A stretch of 64,000 nucleotides of DNA, taken from the NCBI RefSeq assembly GCF_036320655.1, contig NZ_CP143258.1:1054001-1118000 (forward strand), read 5' to 3'. The notes beneath the pieces were generated by a model, which saw only the letters and a program-made list of their open reading frames with translations, did not search any database and was not told the DNA's origin. This document shows positions 8,243 through 15,672 of this stretch, one piece after another. Source of the DNA: Porphyromonas pogonae. GTDB lineage: Bacteria; Bacteroidota; Bacteroidia; Bacteroidales; Porphyromonadaceae. Numbering within the stretch: the stretch's first letter is position 1; each line of letters begins with the position of its first letter. The translations under genes and the position numbers were made by a program.

Positions 8243-9394
8243 ATGGATCAATTAATGTTATCACGATTTTCTCAAGAATTACAGCGATTGGATGAGATGG
8301 GGCAAAGGAGATCTTTGCACCACATTCTACATGACGGAGCTTATGTAATAAAGGATGGAGCCCGAATGCTCAATCTTTCGGGTAATGATTATTTGGGATT
8401 GGCTGCCGAAGAGAAGAAGCCTTATGAAGGAGAGCTTTACGGTAGTGCGTCGTCTCGCTTACTTACCGGAAACTACGAGATATATGATAGGCTTGAGAAT
8501 GCTATGGCAAAAACTTTCGGTAGAGAAGCTGCTCTCGTATTCAACAGTGGCTATCATATGAATACGGGTATTTTACCGGCTTTGGCAGATGATCATACTT
8601 TGGTTATTGCCGACAAACTTGTACATGCCAGCATGATTGATGGCATCAGGCTCTCAAGATGTAAATTTGAACGATTCAGACATAATGATCTGAATCACCT
8701 AAAAAAGATATTGCAGAAGAGTGCAGGAGATTATGAATCTGTCATCGTCATGGCAGAAAGCATCTATAGCATGGATGGTGACATCGCAGACTTGCGTGGA
8801 CTGGTGGCTTTGAAAAAGCAATTCCCACAGGTAATGCTGTACATAGACGAAGCTCACGGCATAGGTGTACGTGGACAGAATGGATTGGGACTCGCAGAGG
8901 AAACCGGAACGATACAAGATATAGATTTTTTGTTGGGGACTTTCGGTAAAGCTCTTGGCTCTATGGGTGGCTATATAATCTGTGATGCTGTGATCAAGGA
9001 GTATCTTGTCAATAAATGCAGATCACTTATCTTTTCTACAGCATTGCCTCCCCTTACCATGAGTTTCAATATGCATATATTCACCACGCTCCCGACGCTG
9101 GGAGAGAAGAGGCGTATGCTGGATGAATATGCAACCTTGTTGCGAAAAAGCATTGAAGACCTTGGTTATCCTATGCCATCCGAAAGTCACATCGTACCCC
9201 TCCTGATAGGTGACAATCACAAAACAATCCAAGTAGCTGAGCAATTGCAAAAATTGGGTTATTATGTACTTCCTATACGTCCTCCTACAGTCCCTGCAGG
9301 TACATCCCGACTTCGTTTTTCACTGACCTCAGCTACACCTGTAGCATCTCTAATCAAAGATCTTCAAGAAATATTAGTTCACTATGCAATATAA
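8243..9394 (+). CDS. bioF: 8-amino-7-oxononanoate synthase
   Basis: PLP enzyme of biotin synthesis that condenses pimeloyl-ACP with alanine; cytoplasmic. The 383 residues show LNLSGNDYLGLA near the N-terminus, GSASSRLLTGNYEIYDRLE (substrate and PLP contacts), VYIDEAHGIG-like LYIDEAHGIGV (PLP-binding Asp and His) and GTFGKALGSMGGY with the Schiff-base lysine. I chose ATG 8243, where similarity begins; a GTG at 8204 would add 13 residues. It overlaps bioG by 11 bases, so bioF, bioG and bioC form one operon. A glycine C-acetyltransferase would be the alternative, but the operon settles it. Confidence 0.92.
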   Translation: MDQLMLSRFSQELQRLDEMGQRRSLHHILHDGAYVIKDGARMLNLSGNDYLGLAAEEKKPYEGELYGSASSRLLTGNYEIYDRLENAMAKTFGREAALVFNSGYHMNTGILPALADDHTLVIADKLVHASMIDGIRLSRCKFERFRHNDLNHLKKILQKSAGDYESVIVMAESIYSMDGDIADLRGLVALKKQFPQVMLYIDEAHGIGVRGQNGLGLAEETGTIQDIDFLLGTFGKALGSMGGYIICDAVIKEYLVNKCRSLIFSTALPPLTMSFNMHIFTTLPTLGEKRRMLDEYATLLRKSIEDLGYPMPSESHIVPLLIGDNHKTIQVAEQLQKLGYYVLPIRPPTVPAGTSRLRFSLTSATPVASLIKDLQEILVHYAI

Positions 9395-10058
9395 ATTGTA
9401 TCATCAGGAGGAAAATAAACAGCTCATTCTTTTTTTTAACGGTTGGGCCATGACTCCGGAAACGGTGGAAAGACTCATCATTCCTTCAGGTTATGACCTG
9501 CTTTCGGTATGGGATTATAGGGAGGATAACCTTGATTTTGATTTTACTCCGTACCATAGCATCATATTATGTGCGTGGTCAATGGGAGTATGGGCTGCGG
9601 ATAAATTTTGTAATAGTTTATCTTTGCCTATAGAAAAAGCTGTGGCGGTATGTGGTACCGGATATCCCTGTGATGATGCTTATGGCATCCCCGAGCAAAT
9701 ATTTAGAGGAACTTACGATAGCCTCTCGCAAGAAAATCGTGCGAAATTTAATCGTCGTATGTGTGGTGGAAAGTCGTTGAGAACGCTTTTTGAAGCGTTG
9801 GAAAAAAGACCTACTCAAGAAATAAAGGATGAGCTTGGCAGGGTCATGAGCGATGAGATGGGAAAGTCTCATCCTGTACCCAAACTTCTTGCTCAAGGAT
9901 TATGGACAAGGGCTTTTGTGGGACTTAAGGATCGTATAATACCCCCGCAGAATCAGATAAATTACTGGTCTGGAATGAATGTAGAGATCGTAGAGCTGGA
10001 TGGTGAAGCCCACTATGCCTTCTCTTGTTTCGAAAGATGGGAAGAATTATGGAATTGA
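9384..10058 (+). CDS. bioG: Pimeloyl-ACP methyl ester carboxylesterase BioG (DUF452)
   Basis: Removes the methyl ester from pimeloyl-ACP methyl ester, freeing pimeloyl-ACP for BioF. A 224-residue alpha/beta hydrolase: FFNGWAM near residue 17 (oxyanion region), the nucleophile elbow CAWSMGVWAA near residue 65 and a late histidine in GEAHYAF. BioG is the isozyme that replaces BioH in many Bacteroidetes. It overlaps bioF upstream and bioC downstream, indicating tight translational coupling. Confidence 0.9.
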   Translation: MQYKLYHQEENKQLILFFNGWAMTPETVERLIIPSGYDLLSVWDYREDNLDFDFTPYHSIILCAWSMGVWAADKFCNSLSLPIEKAVAVCGTGYPCDDAYGIPEQIFRGTYDSLSQENRAKFNRRMCGGKSLRTLFEALEKRPTQEIKDELGRVMSDEMGKSHPVPKLLAQGLWTRAFVGLKDRIIPPQNQINYWSGMNVEIVELDGEAHYAFSCFERWEELWN

Positions 10059-10831
10059 ATAGAAAAAAGATAGATAAAGAAATTGTGGCACAGCGATTCA
10101 AAGCGGCCATAGATACCTATGATAATAATGCTGTAGCCCAAAAGCATATACAACATGAACTTTTGCGCATCATCACAGCATATTGCCCTGAGATTAAATT
10201 TAAGTCTGCTCTCGATATCGGTTGCGGGACTTGCGGGATGACCAAATTGCTGGATAATGAGTTTGGTATCAAGTATTGGACTCTCAATGATCTTAATGAG
10301 GAATGCTATGATCATGGGTCATTTCGTACGAATACCAGGAGTAAAGTAAGGTTTATAGCAGGCGACGCGGAGGAGATAAATTACGGAGGCACTTATGATC
10401 TTATTGTGTGCTCATCCACTATGCAGTGGTTTCATGATCTGAATGCTTTTTTTCTTAAAATCAAGAATCATCTCAAAAAAGACGGATACCTCTTGCTTAG
10501 CACCTTCGGCCCTGATAATCTTAAAGAAATTAAGACGCTGACAGGGCACGGTCTGCATTATCCTAAGGGTGATGATTTGAAAGCAATGCTCGAAAAACAT
10601 TTTGAGCTTTGCTATTTTCAGGAAGAACACTATAACATGGAGTTTACTTCTCCACGCGAAGTGCTGGAACATCTCAAGCATACGGGAGTAAATGCCGTGT
10701 CCGCAACTAATAACTTTTGGACACCTTGCAAACTTCGATGTTTTGAAAAGGACTATAGAGATCTTTTTGGCAATGCTGAAGGTAAAGTATCTTTGACTTA
10801 CAATCCGATCTATATCCTTGCAAGATTGTAA
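10049..10831 (+). CDS. bioC: Malonyl-ACP O-methyltransferase BioC
   Basis: Methylates malonyl-ACP so that fatty acid synthesis can build the pimeloyl chain. A 260-residue class I methyltransferase with the SAM motif ALDIGCGTCGMTKLL near residue 48, an acidic RFIAGDAEEI strand and a CSSTMQWFHDL motif typical of BioC. The start at 10049 (MELNRKK) overlaps the bioG stop by 10 bases and fits the family better than upstream TTG and ATG choices. With bioF and bioG it supplies the early biotin pathway; bioA, bioD and bioB are not in this window. Confidence 0.9.
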   Translation: MELNRKKIDKEIVAQRFKAAIDTYDNNAVAQKHIQHELLRIITAYCPEIKFKSALDIGCGTCGMTKLLDNEFGIKYWTLNDLNEECYDHGSFRTNTRSKVRFIAGDAEEINYGGTYDLIVCSSTMQWFHDLNAFFLKIKNHLKKDGYLLLSTFGPDNLKEIKTLTGHGLHYPKGDDLKAMLEKHFELCYFQEEHYNMEFTSPREVLEHLKHTGVNAVSATNNFWTPCKLRCFEKDYRDLFGNAEGKVSLTYNPIYILARL

Positions 10832-11363
10832 TATAGCGTCATTATTGGTTAGTCAGGGGACTTCCATTTTTATTATATAATTGTAGGGCAAAATCATTTG
10901 TAGACTTTATCGACTCTTTGATATTTAGTTAGTGCAAATGAGTAAAAGTGATCTGAATGCCCTTGGCGTTTTCTTGATCTTCAACTTATGCTTACAGGGA
11001 TATTATCGTGCTTGATGGTTTGCCCCATCAAAGGCTGATGTACTGATTACATGCAAAATATTCAGCCTTTTCATTTTAGGATACCTTCATTTATAAATAA
11101 TTTTTATTTAGGACAGGCTAAATATTACAATAAACTAAAAAAATGATTAAATTTGAACCTTGTAGATTTAATACACTATTAATTTGCAAGGATTTAGAGG
11201 GCGTTTAATAAAATATTTTAGTTCTGTTTTTATTTTTTTAGGATGCTATTAAGAACTTAGCCTGATAAAGCCACTATTAAATTAGTTTAGGAATAAAATT
11301 CTCTATAGATTGCATTGTGCAGTCCTATGGATGGGATTATTCTTAATTTTATAAATTAAGTAA
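10832..11363. other. AT-rich intergenic region between the biotin and galactose operons
   Basis: It contains a terminator-like hairpin (11030-11073, listed separately) and a 25-codon frame from 10938 (MSKSDLNALG...) with no recognisable relatives. No convincing -7 box was found before galM. I see no other supported feature. Confidence 0.5.
11030..11073 (+). terminator. Probable terminator of the biotin operon
   Basis: AAAGGCTGA pairs with TCAGCCTTT across a 23-base loop and is followed by T-rich sequence. It is about 200 bases after bioC. The long loop weakens the call. Confidence 0.4.
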
Positions 11364-12431
11364 ATGGATATGGAAAATAAAGCAAAGTTGTCTCCCGAAA
11401 AATTTAGCGGTAAGATAGACAGCAAAGAGGTGCGTCTTTATTCTCTTGTAAATAAGAATGGGGCCGAAGCTCATATCATTAATCAAGGTGCTAAGATTGT
11501 ATCATTGATGATCCCATCAGACAAAGGGTTTGTAGATGTAGTGATAGGGCATGACTGTCTCGAAGATTATATCCACTCTGAGGAAGCATACTTCGGTGCG
11601 ATTTGTGGCCGGTATGCCAATCGTATCGCTCGAGGTAAATTTTCAATCGATGATAAAGAATACACCCTTGCCGTGAACAACGGCCCCAATGCATTGCATG
11701 GAGGTATAAAGGGTTTTAATAGTGTGATTTGGGATGCTAAGCAACTTGCCGATAATAAGCTTGAGCTGAACTACACGTCAAAAGACGGAGAAGAAGGATA
11801 CCCCGGCGAACTCAAAGTGAAAGTAACTTATACCCTTTCTGACCAAAACGAATTAGCTATCGATTACGAAGCTACGACTTCTCAACCTACAGTCCTTAAT
11901 CTCACTAATCATTCTTACTTTAATTTGTCTGGCAATGGAGATAGCTCAGTGCACGATCACATCTTGGAAATCAATGCCAAGCAATATCTCCCAACAGATG
12001 AAACGGCTATTCCCTATGGAAAACCTGAGGATGTAGCCGGAACTCCCATGGATTTTACTACACCCAAAGAAATAGGGGAGCGTATAGATGAAAAGACAGA
12101 TCAGCTCGTATGGGCAAGGGGGTATGATCATACTTATATATTGGACAAACCGCAACGTAAGCTGGGTTTCTGTGCCAGATGCTATTCTCCCAAGACCAAT
12201 ATAGTTATGGAAGTGTATACAGATCAGCCCGGAGTGCAACTCTATACAGGTAATTGGATGAGTGGTAATATGAGAGGAAAACATGATGCTCGCTATCCGG
12301 CTCGTGCAGCTTTTTGTTTAGAAACTCAGCACTACCCTGATAGCCCTAATAGACCTGATTATCCCACTACACGCCTCAACCCGGATGAGAAGTTTGAGAG
12401 TACTACAGTATTTGCTTTTTCAAAAAAATAG
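11364..12431 (+). CDS. galM: Aldose 1-epimerase (galactose mutarotase)
   Basis: Interconverts alpha and beta anomers of galactose before phosphorylation. The 355 residues carry CGRYANRIARGKF near residue 80, NNGPNALHGG, NHSYFNLSGNG near residue 183 (catalytic His region) and the catalytic Glu in FCLETQHYPDSPN near residue 318. No signal peptide is visible, so it is cytoplasmic. It is first in a galM-transporter-galK run; a 44-base gap leads to the transporter. The order is typical of Bacteroidales galactose loci. Confidence 0.93.
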   Translation: MDMENKAKLSPEKFSGKIDSKEVRLYSLVNKNGAEAHIINQGAKIVSLMIPSDKGFVDVVIGHDCLEDYIHSEEAYFGAICGRYANRIARGKFSIDDKEYTLAVNNGPNALHGGIKGFNSVIWDAKQLADNKLELNYTSKDGEEGYPGELKVKVTYTLSDQNELAIDYEATTSQPTVLNLTNHSYFNLSGNGDSSVHDHILEINAKQYLPTDETAIPYGKPEDVAGTPMDFTTPKEIGERIDEKTDQLVWARGYDHTYILDKPQRKLGFCARCYSPKTNIVMEVYTDQPGVQLYTGNWMSGNMRGKHDARYPARAAFCLETQHYPDSPNRPDYPTTRLNPDEKFESTTVFAFSKK

Positions 12432-12475
12432 AAATCAAAATTAATTATTAATAATAAATAAGATTCATCTACAAA

Positions 12476-13780
12476 ATGTCTCAATCAACAATTCCACAAC
12501 AGAAACAAAATTACATGGGACCATTTATTACCATGGTAATTTTGATGGCTTTGATCGGGTTTATTACCAGCATCAACCAGCAATTCCAAGCGCCTATGCA
12601 GGCCGCCTTCCTTCAGGATGCGGGAGATATGACGAATACGTTGACCACGTTTATTAATTTCTCGTTCTTCTTGGCATATCTGATTATGGGGCCTACAAGT
12701 GCACGCACTTTGGAGAAAAAAGGCTACAAGCAAGCTCTCCTTGTAGGTATAGCTCTCTTGGTGCTTGCCTTGGCTTTCTTTGAGTTTAGTGCTATTCAAT
12801 ATGTGAAATGGCCTGTAACATTCAATTTTGGATCTATTGTATTGCCTCTTAGTTATTTCATATTCATTATTGGTTCTTTTATTGCAGGTACCGGTCTTAC
12901 CTATTTGCAGGCATCGGTGAATCCCTACATTGTGGCTTGTGATGTGAAGGGCACCAGTGGCGTACAACGTCAGAGTATTGCCGGTGCAGGTAACTCGGTG
13001 ATGACTACCTTAGGTCCGCTTTTCATTGCATTTGTAGTGTTTGGTGGTGCCAGTGGAGCTGATATTAAAGTACAATCTCTATTCATCCCTATGGTGGTAT
13101 TGATTGCTTTTGTTGCGATTCTTTATTTTATTGTACGCCGTCTCAACTTGCCTAATCTTGCAGGAACTTCTGTAGCTAAGGACGAAAAACTTTCGCGCAG
13201 CGTATGGAGTTTTAGCCATCTTTCTTTGGGTGTAATAGCTATCTTTATGTATGTAGGTGTGGAAGTTGCTGTAGGTAGTAACATCAACCTATATGCCATC
13301 AAGGATCATGGATATACCACCGGTGCTGCTGCCCAGCTTGCATCTATGTATTGGTTCGGTATGCTTATTGGTCGTTTGTGTGGTAGCTTTATAAGCAAGA
13401 TATCAGCCAATACCCAGTTGGTATTTACCACTATAGGAGCCGGAGTGTTGGTTACATTGTCCATGTTTACGGGTAATCCTCTTCTGCTTGTATTCGTAGG
13501 CCTTTTCCATTCTATTATGTGGCCTGCTATTTTTGCTCTTGCTATAGACAAACTTGGCAAATATACCGCAAAGGGCTCAGGTGCACTGATGATGGGTGTA
13601 GTAGGTGGTGCTGTATTACCCTTGATTCAAGGTATTTTTGCTGATAGCATCGGCAGTTGGCAGTGGACTTGGACTATCGTAGTCATCGGAGAAGTTTACC
13701 TTCTTTATTATGCTTTGGTAGGACATAAAGTAAAACAATTGCCTGAAGACTTTGATCCTAATATGAACAAAGTACAATAA
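12476..13780 (+). CDS. Sugar MFS transporter, glucose/galactose:H+ symporter type
   Basis: A 434-residue inner-membrane transporter with about 12 hydrophobic segments, of the fucose-galactose-glucose (FHS) MFS family. The N-terminus has FITSINQQFQAPMQAAF, and the middle GLTYLQASVNPYIVACD matches family motifs; the C-terminal half has GRLCGSFISK and HSIMWPAIFALAID. Its place between galM and galK points to galactose as substrate, though glucose is also possible for this family. A hairpin follows it. Confidence 0.88.
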   Translation: MSQSTIPQQKQNYMGPFITMVILMALIGFITSINQQFQAPMQAAFLQDAGDMTNTLTTFINFSFFLAYLIMGPTSARTLEKKGYKQALLVGIALLVLALAFFEFSAIQYVKWPVTFNFGSIVLPLSYFIFIIGSFIAGTGLTYLQASVNPYIVACDVKGTSGVQRQSIAGAGNSVMTTLGPLFIAFVVFGGASGADIKVQSLFIPMVVLIAFVAILYFIVRRLNLPNLAGTSVAKDEKLSRSVWSFSHLSLGVIAIFMYVGVEVAVGSNINLYAIKDHGYTTGAAAQLASMYWFGMLIGRLCGSFISKISANTQLVFTTIGAGVLVTLSMFTGNPLLLVFVGLFHSIMWPAIFALAIDKLGKYTAKGSGALMMGVVGGAVLPLIQGIFADSIGSWQWTWTIVVIGEVYLLYYALVGHKVKQLPEDFDPNMNKVQ

Positions 13781-13808
13781 ACTTAACCTCGGATTTTGAT
13801 CAATAGTT

Positions 13809-13858
13809 AAGCTCCTGCACTTACCTCTAGCTTTTGTGTAGAGGCCTTGCAGGAGCTT
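13809..13858. terminator. Hairpin between the sugar transporter and galK
   Basis: AAGCTCCTGCA pairs perfectly with TGCAGGAGCTT (11 bp), with an inner CCTCT/AGAGG pair, followed by ATTTCATT. It may end or attenuate transcription before galK. Confidence 0.55.
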
Positions 13859-13899
13859 ATTTCATTAATACATTTAATCTCATAAATATTTTCTAAACT

Positions 13900-15051
13900 A
13901 TGGATATCCAGTCAATCAAAAACAAATTTCAAGAGCTTTACCAATCAGAAGGTACATTATACACTTCTCCCGGACGTGTCAATCTCATTGGAGAGCATAC
14001 CGACTATAATGGCGGATTTGTATTTCCCGGAGCTATAGACAAAGCTATGGTCGCTGAAATCAAACTCAACCATACTGATAAAATACGTGCTTATGCTTTG
14101 GATTTGAATGAGTCTGCTGAGTTTGGCCTCAATGAGGAAGATGCTCCTTCTCAAAGTTGGGCTCGATATATATTTGGCGTGTGTCGTGAAATTCAGAAAT
14201 TGGGTTACAAGATAGGAGGTTTTGACACGGTATTTGCAGGTGATGTACCTCTGGGGGCGGGGATGTCTTCTTCTGCTGCTCTCGAAAGCACTTTTGCTTT
14301 CGCTCTCAATGACCTGTTTAAACTGGATATTGATAAATTCCGATTGGCTCTGATAGGGCAAGCTACAGAACACAACTACTGCGGTGTCAAATGTGGTATT
14401 ATGGATCAGTTTGCGTCGGTTTTCGGTAAGAAAGATAACCTGATGTGCCTTGACTGTAAATCCCTTGAATATCAGTATTACCCTTTTAATCCTAAAGGAT
14501 ACCGCTTGGTGCTTGTAGATAGTGTAGTGAAGCATGAGCTTGCAAGTAGTGCTTACAACAAACGTCGCGAAAGCTGCGAAAGAGTGGCTGCCGCTATCCG
14601 TGCTCGTCACCCTGAAGTAGAGTTTCTGCGTGATGCTTCCATGGAAATGCTCAAAGAAGTAAAGAAGGAAGTGACGGAAGAGGATTACATGCGTGCTGAG
14701 TACGTTATAGAAGAAGTACAGCGAGTAATGGATGTCTGTGATGCTTTGATAAAAGGAGACTATGAAACAGTAGGGCAAAAAATGTATGAAACCCACCATG
14801 GCATGAGCAAGCTTTATGAAGTAAGCTGTGAAGAACTGGATTTTCTCAATGATTTTGCTCGCAAAAGTGGCGTTACCGGCTCGAGAGTTATGGGCGGAGG
14901 CTTTGGGGGGTGCACCATTAATCTTGTCAGAGACGGGCTCTATAATGGTTTTGTGAGAGAAGTGACCAAAGAATATAAAGAAAAATACGGACGTGAACCA
15001 AAGATCTATGATGTCGTTATTTCCGACGGATCTCGTAAGTTAGAGGCATAG
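13900..15051 (+). CDS. galK: Galactokinase
   Basis: Phosphorylates galactose with ATP, the first step of the Leloir pathway. The 383 residues of this GHMP kinase include GRVNLIGEHTDYNGG near residue 25 (galactokinase signature), VPLGAGMSSSAALE near residue 118 (phosphate-binding loop) and VMGGGFGGCTINLV near residue 330. It lies 119 bases after the transporter, with a hairpin between. galT and galE are not in the window. Confidence 0.95.
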   Translation: MDIQSIKNKFQELYQSEGTLYTSPGRVNLIGEHTDYNGGFVFPGAIDKAMVAEIKLNHTDKIRAYALDLNESAEFGLNEEDAPSQSWARYIFGVCREIQKLGYKIGGFDTVFAGDVPLGAGMSSSAALESTFAFALNDLFKLDIDKFRLALIGQATEHNYCGVKCGIMDQFASVFGKKDNLMCLDCKSLEYQYYPFNPKGYRLVLVDSVVKHELASSAYNKRRESCERVAAAIRARHPEVEFLRDASMEMLKEVKKEVTEEDYMRAEYVIEEVQRVMDVCDALIKGDYETVGQKMYETHHGMSKLYEVSCEELDFLNDFARKSGVTGSRVMGGGFGGCTINLVRDGLYNGFVREVTKEYKEKYGREPKIYDVVISDGSRKLEA

Positions 15052-15072
15052 TCCGCTTTACTCCGAATTACT

Positions 15073-15125
15073 TATAATATAGACAGAGGGGGATTCACAA
15101 TGAATGCCCCTCTATCTATATTATA
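15073..15125 (+). terminator. Terminator-like hairpin after galK
   Basis: TATAATATAGACAGAGGGG pairs with CCCCTCTATCTATATTATA except for one mismatch, with a 14-base loop, 22 bases after the galK stop. The T-tract is weak, but stem strength and place fit a terminator. Confidence 0.6.
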
Positions 15126-15163
15126 ACGTTTGGGTATTGATGTGTTTTTAATACGTGCTAATA

Positions 15164-15190
15164 TAGACTGTTGACTTTTGCAACAGTCTC
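15164..15190 (-). repeat. Solo end hairpin of the 187-bp MITE
   Basis: GACTGTTG-ACTTTTG-CAACAGTC followed by TC is identical to one end of the MITE found at six other places in the window, but the rest of the element is missing. The 8-bp stem hairpin remains between galK and the cobalamin riboswitch. It is either a decayed MITE or a domesticated hairpin. Confidence 0.6.
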
Positions 15191-15201
15191 AAATTGCGAG
15201 T

Positions 15202-15229
15202 AAGGGCATGTCAATTTAGGCATGCCCTT
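15202..15229 (+). terminator. Short hairpin before the cobalamin riboswitch
   Basis: AAGGGCATG pairs with CATGCCCTT (9 bp) with a 10-base loop, followed by TAGTC. It lies just upstream of the riboswitch promoter and may insulate it from galK transcription. Confidence 0.4.
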
Positions 15230-15270
15230 TAGTCTTGTGACTAAAAATTCCTTTTGACTAAATAATTCAT

Positions 15271-15278
15271 TATCTTTG
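15271..15278 (+). promoter_or_regulatory. -7 box for the riboswitch-controlled receptor transcript
   Basis: TATCTTTG matches TAnnTTTG and lies about 15 bases before the first conserved riboswitch helix. Confidence 0.6.
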
Positions 15279-15289
15279 CTACCCGATTC

Positions 15290-15495
15290 AAAGGTGATGC
15301 GTTGAATAACAGCGCATAAAAGGGAATTCGGTGCAATACCGAAGCAGTACCCGCTACTGTAATTCCTTCCGTAATATTTAAGTAGGCTTATTGATTTTTA
15401 CGGATAGTCTTTGCAAACGCCACTATATCAGCATAGAAAGAAAATGGGAAGGCGCAAAGATAATGGGAAGAGCCAGGAAACCTGCCTCTGAAACT
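15290..15495 (+). promoter_or_regulatory. Cobalamin riboswitch
   Basis: The core elements are present in order: GGTGATGCG near 15294, GGGAATTCGGTGCAATACCG (15322-15341), the GCAGTACCCGCTACTGT segment ending at 15360, and the B12 box AGCCAGGAAACCTGCC (15471-15486). These are hallmarks of adenosylcobalamin-class riboswitches. It lies about 180 bases before a TonB-dependent receptor, so cobalamin probably represses that gene and perhaps the following PepSY gene. Confidence 0.93.
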
Positions 15496-15672
15496 ATAAA
15501 TGAATTGATCCGGGAGTTGTGGTCATGAAATGTTTACCCTAATATGAGTATCACTATGTACCGTAGCCAATGCTATGGTGATAGCAAATGAGCCTTTGGG
15601 AAGTAAATATCTATTTGTGATTAGTGTCCGGGATAGTTGCATTGTAACATCTTTTTATAACAATAGATATTT

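Noticed and set aside
13957-14799. A 280-codon minus-strand frame inside galK
   Set aside because: It is antisense to a well-supported galactokinase and has no domain; long shadow frames are expected there.
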